Source: Candidatus Ventricola intestinavium (GTDB taxonomy: Bacteria; Bacillota; Clostridia; Christensenellales; Aristaeellaceae). From it: a stretch of 5,055 bases of DNA. The position numbers were made by a program, and so were the translations under genes. Position 1 is the stretch's first letter. Each line of letters opens with the position of its first letter. This document shows positions 1 to 5,055 of the stretch, piece after piece. The notes beneath the pieces were generated by a model. That model ran no database searches. It worked only from the letters and a program-made list of their open reading frames with translations, and was not told where the DNA came from. The stretch is taken from positions 1-5,055 of the forward strand of contig DVMG01000067.1 of the NCBI GenBank assembly GCA_018715105.1, in the 5' to 3' direction.

Positions 1-33
1 TCCGCCTTAGCATTTCACACATATTCTGCCGCA

Positions 34-95
34 TTTTTTTGAAAATCAAAAGGGCGACCCGGCATCTCCCCCCGCAGAACATGCCGTCTTCGCCC
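34..95 (-). terminator. Intrinsic terminator of the LacI-family gene
   Basis: An inverted repeat lies 22 bp past the stop of the minus-strand regulator. The outer arms gggcga (52-57) and tcgccc (90-95) and the inner arms cggcat (60-65) and atgccg (81-86) pair, separated by a small 2x3 internal loop, with a loop of about 15 nt. Read on the minus strand, the hairpin is followed directly by TTTTGATTTTC, a typical U-rich release tract, then an A-run. On the plus strand the hairpin is followed by a weaker T-rich stretch (96-112), so it might also stop transcription entering from the left. Nothing else recognisable was seen in 1-116. Confidence 0.65.
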
Positions 96-116
96 ATTTT
101 CTGTTCACTTTTGCAT

Positions 117-1130
117 TCATGCCTGCTTCTCTGCCCGCGCGCAGGTGGATTCGCGTTCCACCACCCATCCGCCTACAATGGTGCGAATGGGACCCTCGGC
201 TCCATCCCGGATCCGGCTTTGCAGCCGCCGGATGGCCACCTGTGCCATGCGTTCCTGATCCACCGTGTATGTGGTCAGCGCGGGCACGCAGAGCGTGGCA
301 TAGATAAAGTTATCAAATCCCGTGACTGAGATATCCTGCGGCACACGCACTCCCATCGCCTCCAGCTGCGCCACAAGGCGCATGGCCACCTGATCGTTAT
401 TGCACACAAAGGCGGTGGGCAGGGGCTGGGGCAGGGTCAGCTGGGTGAGATACTTTCCCGAACTGTCGCGGTCATCCACAAGCCATCCCTCTTCCACCGT
501 CAGCCCGGCAAACATCATGGCGCGCAGGTATCCGCTGTAGCGGTCCATGATGCTGGTGGTGCGCTGTGCAGAGCCCACAAAGGCAATGCGCTTGTGGCCG
601 CGCTCAATGAGATGGCGCGTGAGCAGATAGCAGCCGCTCTGTCCATCGCTCACCACGGCGTCCACATCCGGACCGTCGCAGTAAAAATCCAGCAGAACCG
701 TCGGCAGCCCCTCGTCCATCATCCGCTCCACATAGGCGGGATCAAACTGCCCCAACAGGATAAGCGCAGAGACGCGCCGGTCCGCTATGATGGCCGGCAG
801 GGTCAGCTCTCTTTCCTTGCCGGCGCTGACGATTTCCAGCACACCGAGCATGTTTCCTTCCATCATCTGCTTGACCAGCTCTTTATATAAGGATGCATAA
901 AACGAGGCGGCGCTGAAAAAACGATCCGCAATCAGGATGCCGATCATCGACTCCTGCTTTTCGCTCGCCGCCGGAGCCACATAATGATACCCCATCTGCT
1001 GCGCCGTTTTGATGATCTTTTCCCGGACGGCGTCGCTCACGCCCTCCTTGCCGCTCAGCGCTTTGGAGATGGTCACCGTGCTTACCCCCAGCGCCGCGCC
1101 GATCTCGCGCATGGTCACTCCCTTTTTCAT
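117..1130 (-). CDS. LacI/GalR-family transcriptional regulator
   Basis: A 337-residue sugar-responsive DNA-binding regulator of normal family length, cytoplasmic and presumably dimeric. Residues 5-50 form the LacI-type helix-turn-helix; VSTVTISKALSG (16-27) carries the recognition helix, and T18/V19 sit where LacI has its specificity pair Tyr17/Gln18. The periplasmic-binding-protein-like effector domain starts at MIGILIADRF (62-71). It includes the family signatures ERGHKRIAFVG (176-186), DRYSGYLRAM (196-205), PTAFVCNNDQVA (238-249) and VPQDISVTGFDN (263-274). The hinge (51-61) is about two residues shorter than in LacI, contains a proline, and lacks the expected leucine. The ATG at 1130 is preceded by AGGGAGG with an 8-nt gap, which fixes the start. 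The gene is divergent from the glycosidase operon, so it probably controls that operon and itself. The family call is very secure; the ligand (a galactoside or mannoside) is inferred from context only. Confidence 0.95.
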   Translation of the reverse strand: MKKGVTMREIGAALGVSTVTISKALSGKEGVSDAVREKIIKTAQQMGYHYVAPAASEKQESMIGILIADRFFSAASFYASLYKELVKQMMEGNMLGVLEIVSAGKERELTLPAIIADRRVSALILLGQFDPAYVERMMDEGLPTVLLDFYCDGPDVDAVVSDGQSGCYLLTRHLIERGHKRIAFVGSAQRTTSIMDRYSGYLRAMMFAGLTVEEGWLVDDRDSSGKYLTQLTLPQPLPTAFVCNNDQVAMRLVAQLEAMGVRVPQDISVTGFDNFIYATLCVPALTTYTVDQERMAQVAIRRLQSRIRDGAEGPIRTIVGGWVVERESTCARAEKQA

Positions 1131-1138
1131 CCGCCGTT

Positions 1139-1145
1139 CCTCCCT
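1139..1145 (-). promoter_or_regulatory. Ribosome binding site of the LacI-family gene
   Basis: Minus-strand AGGGAGG ends 8 nt before the ATG at 1130. It is a strong match to the anti-Shine-Dalgarno sequence and supports this start over the in-frame ATG six codons further in. Confidence 0.8.
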
Positions 1146-1150
1146 GTGTG

Positions 1151-1162
1151 AATAACCTTATT
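1151..1162. promoter_or_regulatory. Candidate operator dyad, AATAA-CC-TTATT
   Basis: A perfect 5-bp inverted repeat with a 2-bp centre covers part of the regulator's -10 element and its predicted start site, a place where bound protein would block transcription. It does not extend outward. AT-rich arms this short can arise by chance, and no second copy was seen at the glycosidase promoter, so its role as an operator is a guess from position. Confidence 0.25.
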
Positions 1163-1188
1163 GTATCACATCCTTTTCGCAAGGTAAA
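1160..1188 (-). promoter_or_regulatory. Promoter of the LacI-family gene
   Basis: On the minus strand, a -35 element TTTACC (1188-1183, 4 of 6 consensus bases) is followed after 17 nt by a -10 element TACAAT (1165-1160, 5 of 6). TGA directly before the -10 gives an extended -10 motif. The predicted transcription start is near 1153, giving a short leader of about 23 nt containing the ribosome binding site. An AATAA-CC-TTATT dyad overlaps the -10 and start, and an imperfect dyad overlaps the -35, which suggests autoregulation. Confidence 0.7.
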
Positions 1189-1196
1189 GGTTCACC
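1183..1196. promoter_or_regulatory. Candidate LacI-type operator, imperfect 14-bp dyad
   Basis: GGTAAAGGTTCACC is symmetric at 10 of 14 positions (arms GGTxAA and TTxACC around GG). It resembles the usual LacI-family operator form GGTAAACGTTTACC but has GG rather than CG at the centre. It contains the complement of the regulator's -35 hexamer, so occupancy would repress the regulator's own promoter. It lies about 100 bp upstream of the glycosidase start site, where it could act only indirectly. Confidence 0.35.
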
Positions 1197-1217
1197 CATT
1201 CTTTTCAGCCAGATCCC

Positions 1218-1235
1218 GTAACTTTTTTGTAACTT
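1218..1235 (+). repeat. Direct repeat GTAACTT x2, 11-bp period
   Basis: GTAACTT occurs at 1218-1224 and again at 1229-1235, separated by TTTT. The period of 11 bp places both copies on the same face of the helix. They lie at roughly -71 to -54 relative to the predicted glycosidase start (about 1289), a typical position for tandem activator half-sites. The following AT-rich tract (1231-1241) could also serve as an UP element. A regulator that binds direct repeats would be different from the adjacent LacI-type protein. Binding is inferred from spacing alone. Confidence 0.4.
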
Positions 1236-1244
1236 AAATTTCTC

Positions 1245-1258
1245 AGGAACCGCTTGAC
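1245..1258. promoter_or_regulatory. Candidate LacI/CcpA-type operator at the glycosidase -35
   Basis: The core AACCGCTT (1248-1255) fits the AAnCGnTT heart shared by LacI-family operators and catabolite-responsive (cre) sites. Its outer bases do not keep the symmetry, so the match is partial. It overlaps the start of the -35 hexamer of the glycosidase promoter, where bound repressor would compete with RNA polymerase. It could serve the divergent regulator, a CcpA homologue, or be chance. Confidence 0.3.
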
Positions 1259-1282
1259 ACACCGTCCGTTCTTTCCTATACT
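1254..1282 (+). promoter_or_regulatory. Promoter of the glycosidase operon
   Basis: A perfect -35 hexamer TTGACA (1254-1259) is separated by exactly 17 bp from TATACT (1277-1282, 5 of 6 consensus bases), a near-ideal sigma-A promoter. The predicted start is near 1289, leaving a leader of about 20 nt before the ATG at 1310. Such a strong core promoter would be expected to need repression in the absence of substrate, consistent with the divergent LacI-family gene. An inverted repeat TCATG-N7-CATGA (1282-1298) straddles the predicted start site. Confidence 0.85.
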
Positions 1283-1298
1283 CATGCTACATACATGA
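1282..1298. promoter_or_regulatory. Inverted repeat at the glycosidase transcription start
   Basis: TCATG (1282-1286) and CATGA (1294-1298) form a 5-bp inverted repeat around a 7-nt spacer centred on the predicted start site. Position fits a repressor operator, but the arms are short, the centre is not symmetric, and it shares no obvious sequence with the other dyads in the intergenic region. Confidence 0.2.
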
Positions 1299-1299
1299 C

Positions 1300-1305
1300 G
1301 GGAGG
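1300..1305 (+). promoter_or_regulatory. Ribosome binding site deciding the GH113 start
   Basis: GGGAGG lies 4 nt before the ATG at 1310. The upstream in-frame ATG at 1295 has no such sequence before it and would be only about 6 nt from the predicted mRNA start, so 1310 is the better start. The 4-nt gap is slightly short for this kind of site. Confidence 0.7.
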
Positions 1306-1309
1306 ATTT

Positions 1310-2290
1310 ATGGATTTTATCAAAGGTATCAATTTTGCCCCCTTTGCTCCGCGCGGCGTGCTTTCATCCCCTGCCGCTTTGGAAAGCCTTGACTGTCTTC
1401 TGCGTGAGATGCGCCCCAACACCGTCATCCTGACGCCGGCCGGCGTGCAGAAAAACGCGCAGAGCGAAACCATCGACTTCACCTCGGAAAGCACCATGGC
1501 CGATGAGGAGCTCCTTGCCCTGATCCGCCGCATCCACGCGCGGAACGTGCGCGTCATCCTCAAGCCCACGGTCAATTGCCTCGACGGCACATGGCGTGCT
1601 CATATCCATTTTTTTGACAACGATGTCCCCGGCGAGCCGCAGTGGGGCAACTGGTTTTCCTCTTATATGGCGTTTCAGGCGCATTACGCCCGCATTGCCG
1701 AGCGTGAGGGATGCGAAATGTTCATCCCGGGTTGCGAAATGGTCATGTCCGAGCGGCGCGAGAAGGAGTGGCGGGCGCTCATCGCCGGCCTGCGTACCGT
1801 TTATTCCGGCCCCATCGCCTACAACTGTGATAAATATCAGGAAGACCAGGTCCGCTGGTGGGACTGTGTGGATGTGATCGCCTCCAGCGGATATTATCCC
1901 CTTGACAGCTGGGAAACGCAGCTCGACCGCATTGAGCGCGTCGTCAGGCGGTATGACAAGCCCTTTTTCTTTGCCGAGCTGGGCTGTATGGCGACGCAGG
2001 GCTCCTCCCTGCGGCCCAACGACTGGACGCTGGCCGGCGGCCATGCCCCACAGGAACAGGCCGCCTGGTATCGGGCCATGTTTTCCAGCGCGCTGAAGCG
2101 CGACTGGGTGCGCGGTTTTGCGTTTTGGGATTGGAGTGCCGCGGCGTTTACAAAGCCGGATCGCGGGTATAACCTGCGCGGCACGCCCGCGCTCTCCCTC
2201 ATCCGCCAAGCCTATCATTCCCTTTCAGACGAAGAAGGAGGTTCCCCATGCCGATCCTCTATGACGAGCAGCGCCGCTGCTTTCATCTGA
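1310..2290 (+). CDS. GH113-type glycoside hydrolase (beta-mannanase/mannosidase-like)
   Basis: A 326-residue single-domain (beta/alpha)8-barrel glycosidase of clan GH-A type, most like family GH113, whose characterised members cleave beta-1,4-mannosidic bonds with retention. The N-terminal strand is GINFAPFAPRG (6-16), and LKPTVN (84-89) matches the LKPxxD-like strand of the family. The likely acid/base is Glu143 in IPGCEMVMSE and the likely nucleophile Glu223 in FFFAELGC. Their 80-residue separation equals that recalled for the Alicyclobacillus GH113 mannanase (Glu151/Glu231). The aromatic FAFWDW (270-275) fits the last barrel strand. No signal peptide is visible, so it should act in the cytoplasm on imported oligosaccharides. 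It is first in an operon with an alpha-galactosidase, consistent with galactomannan-derived substrates. The last 20 or so residues (from about 307) are encoded over the next gene's ribosome binding site and start and look unlike the family. Exact specificity is unproven; databases may label relatives 1,4-beta-xylanase. Confidence 0.82.
   Translation: MDFIKGINFAPFAPRGVLSSPAALESLDCLLREMRPNTVILTPAGVQKNAQSETIDFTSESTMADEELLALIRRIHARNVRVILKPTVNCLDGTWRAHIHFFDNDVPGEPQWGNWFSSYMAFQAHYARIAEREGCEMFIPGCEMVMSERREKEWRALIAGLRTVYSGPIAYNCDKYQEDQVRWWDCVDVIASSGYYPLDSWETQLDRIERVVRRYDKPFFFAELGCMATQGSSLRPNDWTLAGGHAPQEQAAWYRAMFSSALKRDWVRGFAFWDWSAAAFTKPDRGYNLRGTPALSLIRQAYHSLSDEEGGSPCRSSMTSSAAAFI
2235..2242 (+). promoter_or_regulatory. 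Ribosome binding site of the alpha-galactosidase
   Basis: AAGGAGGT is a full 8-base match to the 16S rRNA 3' end. The gap from GGAGG to the ATG at 2248 is 6 nt. It lies inside the upstream coding region, so ribosomes translating the GH113 gene pass over it, which suggests translational coupling. Confidence 0.85.
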
Positions 2291-4452
2291 GCAACGACCG
2301 CATCAGCTACATCATCCGCCTGGCGGCGGGCAAATATCCGCTGCATCTGTACTGGGGGCGCCGCGTGCGCGCCGTATCGGATGATCTGCTCTCCCGTCTT
2401 TGCAGCTACACGGACGCTGATTTCTCCCTGAATGAGACGCCGCTTGATTCTCTTCCGCAGGAATGCCCGGTATTTGGCTGCGCCGATCTGTGCGAAGGCA
2501 TGCTCCATATCCTGCACGCGGATGGCACCCATGCGCTCGATCTGCAGTATGTCTCGCATCAGATCACCCAGGGAAAAAAGCCGCTTCGCGGCCTGCCCAG
2601 CGCGCGCGGCGAACACGCTGAAACGCTGACGCTCACCCTGCTTGATCGCGTCAGCGGCATCGAAGTGGAGCTCCTTTACACGCTCTGGCCGGACATCGAC
2701 ATCCTTGCCCGCAGCGCGCGCATTGTCAACGGCGGCGCATCCCCTGCCGTGCTCGAGCGCGCGCTGAGCGCCTGTGTGGATTTTGAGCAGGCGGATTTCT
2801 CTTTGCTCACATTGAGCGGCGCATGGGCGCGCGAGCGGCAGATCGTCACCCGCCCGCTTGTCCCCGGCGACCAGGGCACCTCCACCGTGCGCGGCGCAAG
2901 CAGCGCGCAGACCAGCCCCTTCATGGCGCTGCTCTCTCCCGGCACGACGGAGACCGCCGGCGAGGTCTATGCCTTTTCCCTGTGCTATTCCGGCAGCTTC
3001 ACGGCATCCGTGCATGTCGATCAGCATGCCATGGCGCGCGCGCAGATTGGCATTCAGCCCTTTAACTTCAGCTGGACGCTTATGCCCGGCGACAGCTTTC
3101 AGACGCCGGAGGCCTATCTGTGCTTTTCCGCCGATGGGCTGGGCGGCATGAGCCGCCAGTTTCATGCGCTCACGCATCGCTATATAACCACCGGAAGATA
3201 CGCCCGTTCTGCGCGTCCCCTGCTCATCAACAACTGGGAAGCGACCTATTTTGACTTTGATGAGGATCAGCTGCTCGCCCTGGCGCGGTGCGCAAAAGAG
3301 GCGGGCATCGATCTTTTCGTGCTGGACGACGGCTGGTTTGGCCATCGCGACGCGGACAATTCCTCGCTGGGCGACTGGTATGACGACGTGCGCAAGCTGC
3401 CGCACGGCCTGGCGGGGCTTTCTGAAAAGATCCATGCGATGGGCATGAAGTTTGGCCTTTGGGTAGAGCCGGAAATGGTTTCCCCGGACAGCGATCTGTA
3501 TCGGGCTCACCCGGACTGGTGTATCCATGCGGGTGGCCGGCCCCGCACAGAAGCGCGCCACCAGCTCGTGCTGGACATGAGCCGTGAAGATGTGCGCGAT
3601 TATGTGGTTACGCAGATCTGCGCGGCCTTCCGCCGTGCGCGGGTGGATTATGTCAAGTGGGATATGAACCGCAACATCACCATGTACGGCTCTGCGCGGC
3701 TCCCGGCACAGCGCCAGCAGGAGCTGGGGCATCGCTATATCCTCGGCGTATACGATGTGATGCGGCGCATCACCGCCCAGTTCCCGGATGTTCTCTTTGA
3801 AAGCTGCGCCAGCGGCGGCGGGCGGTTTGACTTTGGCATGATGTGTTTCATGCCGCAGGCCTGGTGCAGTGACAACACAGACGCGCACACGCGCTGCCGC
3901 ATCCAGTATGCCACTTCGCTGGTCTTCCCGCCCTCCACCATGGGCGCGCACGTTTCCGCGGTGCCCAATCATCAGACGGGCCGCGTGACGCCGCTTGAAG
4001 CCCGCGCCGCCGTCGCCATGGGCGGCACATACGGTTATGAGCTCGACCTTTTGAAGCTTCCGGACGATGAACTGCGGCAAATCGCTTCGCTCAACCGCCG
4101 TGTCAAGGCCCTGCAGCCCCTTCTGCTCTATGGCGCCTTCTACCGGCTGAAATCCCCGTTTGAGGGCAATGAGACCGCCTGGATGAGCGTCTCCGAGGAC
4201 AGGCGCGAGGCGGTTGTCACCCATGTGTTTGCGCAGGCGCAGCCCAATGTCCGTCCCTCGCTGCTGCGCCTTGCCGGCCTTGATCCCTCGCTTGACTATC
4301 GGGAGGAAAAAACGGGCAGGGTATACGGCGGCGATGAACTGATGCAGCACGGCATCCGCATTGAGAAGCCCTGGAACGATTACAGGGCACAGCAGTTCCA
4401 TCTGACGACTGTTTCTTCTTCCGCTCCTTCCGTCCCTTCCGGACGTGAGTGA
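2248..4452 (+). CDS. GH36 alpha-galactosidase
   Basis: A 734-residue retaining alpha-galactosidase that removes terminal alpha-linked galactose, such as the alpha-1,6 branches of galactomannan or raffinose-type sugars. Length and motifs match the bacterial GH36 subgroup with tetrameric enzymes of about 730 residues. An N-terminal beta-supersandwich (about 1-315) precedes the catalytic barrel (about 320-640) and a C-terminal beta-domain (about 645-722). Barrel motifs in order are NNWEATYFDFD (328-338), LDDGWFG with substrate-binding Asp360/Asp361 (359-365), GLWVEPEMV (403-411), YVKWDMNR with nucleophile Asp472, ESCASGGGRFD (518-528) and WCSDNTDA with acid/base Asp542. The 70-residue spacing of the two catalytic aspartates equals that recalled for Geobacillus AgaB. 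The CxSGGGRFD loop favours alpha-galactosidase over N-acetylgalactosaminidase. No signal peptide is seen, so it is cytoplasmic. It overlaps the GH113 gene by 43 bp in another frame and is probably coupled to it. The last dozen residues are Ser/Pro-rich and appear non-essential. Confidence 0.96.
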   Translation: MPILYDEQRRCFHLSNDRISYIIRLAAGKYPLHLYWGRRVRAVSDDLLSRLCSYTDADFSLNETPLDSLPQECPVFGCADLCEGMLHILHADGTHALDLQYVSHQITQGKKPLRGLPSARGEHAETLTLTLLDRVSGIEVELLYTLWPDIDILARSARIVNGGASPAVLERALSACVDFEQADFSLLTLSGAWARERQIVTRPLVPGDQGTSTVRGASSAQTSPFMALLSPGTTETAGEVYAFSLCYSGSFTASVHVDQHAMARAQIGIQPFNFSWTLMPGDSFQTPEAYLCFSADGLGGMSRQFHALTHRYITTGRYARSARPLLINNWEATYFDFDEDQLLALARCAKEAGIDLFVLDDGWFGHRDADNSSLGDWYDDVRKLPHGLAGLSEKIHAMGMKFGLWVEPEMVSPDSDLYRAHPDWCIHAGGRPRTEARHQLVLDMSREDVRDYVVTQICAAFRRARVDYVKWDMNRNITMYGSARLPAQRQQELGHRYILGVYDVMRRITAQFPDVLFESCASGGGRFDFGMMCFMPQAWCSDNTDAHTRCRIQYATSLVFPPSTMGAHVSAVPNHQTGRVTPLEARAAVAMGGTYGYELDLLKLPDDELRQIASLNRRVKALQPLLLYGAFYRLKSPFEGNETAWMSVSEDRREAVVTHVFAQAQPNVRPSLLRLAGLDPSLDYREEKTGRVYGGDELMQHGIRIEKPWNDYRAQQFHLTTVSSSAPSVPSGRE

Positions 4453-4499
4453 TCCTTCGTTCGCCTCGTGAATGGCCGCGCTTGAAGCGGATGCCCGAG

Positions 4500-4571
4500 C
4501 GTGAAAACCTGAAAAGACCGTGCCGCCTTTCCGCTGCATCGCGGAAAAGCTGGCACGGCTTTGCTTTTATT
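4500..4571. terminator. Bidirectional intrinsic terminator between convergent genes
   Basis: The outer arms CCGTGCC (4518-4524) and GGCACGG (4552-4558) and the inner arms TTTCCGC (4528-4534) and GCGGAAA (4541-4547) form a long hairpin with a small internal loop and a 6-nt loop. On the plus strand it is followed by CTTTGCTTTTATT, and on the minus strand by TCTTTTCAGGTTTTC. It can therefore end both the glycosidase operon and the convergent HAD-family gene. Nothing else recognisable was seen in 4453-4586. Confidence 0.8.
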
Positions 4572-4586
4572 CGTGAATTCAGAAAA

Positions 4587-5055
4587 TCATCCGCAGATAC
4601 CAAGCAGGTCCGCAAATCGGCTCATGGCATACGTGGCCATGCCGCAGCGCGCGGCCTCTCCAAGCCCGGCGCTGTCAAATCCGCCTGCACGGGCCGCTTC
4701 GATTCCCGCCGGTGCATCCTCCACAACCAGGCAATCCACCGGCGCCAGCTCAAGGAATTCCGCCGCCATCTGGAATACCTGCGGATCGGGCTTGGAGCGC
4801 GTTATGTTGGTGCCGTCGGATATGGCGTCAAAAAAATCCGCCAGCCCCAGACGTCCGAGGATAAACCGCGTATTTTTGCTCGAAGAGCCGATGGCCAGCC
4901 GCAGGCCCTCTGCGCGCAGGGCATGAAGCGTTTGCCTTACCTCATCGGAAAGATCCGCGGGGGTCATGTTTTCAAGAAGGCGGCGGTAAAGCGCGTTCTT
5001 TTTTTCGGCCAGCGCTTCTTTTTGCTGCCGGGTCAACACACCGTCATAACGCTCC
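4587..5055 (-). CDS. pgmB: HAD-superfamily hydrolase, probable beta-phosphoglucomutase (5' end missing)
   Basis: This is the C-terminal two-thirds of a HAD phosphatase/mutase-type protein; the reading frame stays open to the right edge, so the start and the DxD nucleophile motif lie outside the window. Beta-phosphoglucomutase converts beta-glucose 1-phosphate to glucose 6-phosphate after disaccharide phosphorolysis. Visible family features are AEKKN (codons from about 5009), motif II GSSSKN (Ser/Lys, about 4889-4872), motif III Lys in TRSKPDP (4793-4791), and motif IV VVEDAPAGIEAA with the Mg-binding pair Glu (4721-4719) and Asp (4718-4716). The SSSKN loop and the cap-domain end favour beta-phosphoglucomutase over other HAD phosphatases, but without the N-terminal half this is not certain. 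A GTG at 5039 could be mistaken for a start, but family-like residues (ERYDG) continue upstream of it. The gene converges on the alpha-galactosidase and shares its terminator, so it is a separate transcription unit. Confidence 0.8.
   Translation of the reverse strand, partial: ERYDGVLTRQQKEALAEKKNALYRRLLENMTPADLSDEVRQTLHALRAEGLRLAIGSSSKNTRFILGRLGLADFFDAISDGTNITRSKPDPQVFQMAAEFLELAPVDCLVVEDAPAGIEAARAGGFDSAGLGEAARCGMATYAMSRFADLLGICG

Noticed and set aside
39..329. Small plus-strand open frame at the left end
   Set aside because: It runs through the terminator hairpin and antisense to the regulator's C-terminal codons, has no ribosome binding site, and shows no protein-like features.
1147..1170. 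TGTGA-N14-TCACA resembling a CRP-type site
   Set aside because: A CRP site needs a 6-bp spacer; the 14-bp spacer is not compatible, and a cAMP-CRP system is not expected in the suggested host group.
1295..1309. Upstream in-frame ATG as start of the GH113-type protein
   Set aside because: No Shine-Dalgarno precedes it and it is only about 6 nt from the predicted mRNA start, while the ATG at 1310 has GGGAGG before it and gives a family-like N-terminus.
1364..2218. 284-codon minus-strand open frame opposite the GH113-type gene
   Set aside because: Shadow of the opposite coding strand; no ribosome binding site and no recognisable domain, while the sense frame has clear catalytic motifs.
4474..4490. 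Short GC-rich hairpin (CCGC/GCGG) after the alpha-galactosidase stop
   Set aside because: The stem is only about 4 bp and no T-tract follows; the stronger hairpin at 4518-4558 explains termination.
2215..4539. 774-codon open frame on the minus strand covering the whole alpha-galactosidase gene, longer than the gene itself
   Set aside because: It is in exact antisense codon register with a clear GH36 gene and is open only because TTA, CTA and TCA codons are missing there. Its ATG lies in the loop of the terminator hairpin with no ribosome binding site, and the translation is rich in Arg, His and Ala with no recognisable domain.
5037..5039. GTG at 5039 as the start of the HAD-family protein
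   Set aside because: The frame continues open to the window edge with family-like residues upstream, the cap and nucleophile motifs would be missing, and no ribosome binding site is placed correctly.

Overview
The window looks like chromosomal DNA from a GC-rich member of the Firmicutes (probably a Clostridia-type gut or rumen carbohydrate degrader). Three things point there: strong purine-rich Shine-Dalgarno sequences (AGGGAGG, GGGAGG, AAGGAGGT), clean sigma-A type promoters, and protein families that in my memory are common in that group. This placement is an inference from style and was not tested by a search. No mobile elements, RNA genes or CRISPR arrays were seen.

Layout. Positions 1-116 carry no recognisable gene; they hold a hairpin with a T-rich tail that ends the first gene. 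A LacI-family regulator lies on the minus strand (117-1130). A 179-bp intergenic region (1131-1309) separates it from a divergent two-gene operon on the plus strand. That region has a well-formed promoter on each strand, a 7-bp direct repeat with 11-bp period, and several imperfect dyads that could be operators. The operon encodes a GH113-type glycosidase (beta-mannanase/mannosidase-like, 1310-2290) and a GH36 alpha-galactosidase (2248-4452). The two genes overlap by 43 bp, and the second gene's ribosome binding site lies inside the first. A bidirectional hairpin terminator (about 4500-4571) follows. The 3' part of a convergent minus-strand HAD-family gene, most like beta-phosphoglucomutase, runs off the right edge (4587-5055).

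How the genes may work together. Alpha-galactosidase removes alpha-1,6-galactosyl branches, and GH113 enzymes cleave beta-1,4-mannosidic bonds. The pair would therefore dismantle galactosyl-mannooligosaccharides from galactomannan. Neither enzyme shows a signal peptide, so the substrates would be short oligosaccharides already imported; no transporter is in the window. The divergent LacI regulator is the natural candidate for sensing the sugar and controlling both promoters. The beta-phosphoglucomutase-like gene is probably a separate transcription unit and fits disaccharide phosphorolysis elsewhere.

Nothing here is clearly an undescribed system. The items most worth a second look are the regulatory architecture of the divergent promoter region, the long coding overlap, and the shortened hinge of the LacI-family regulator.
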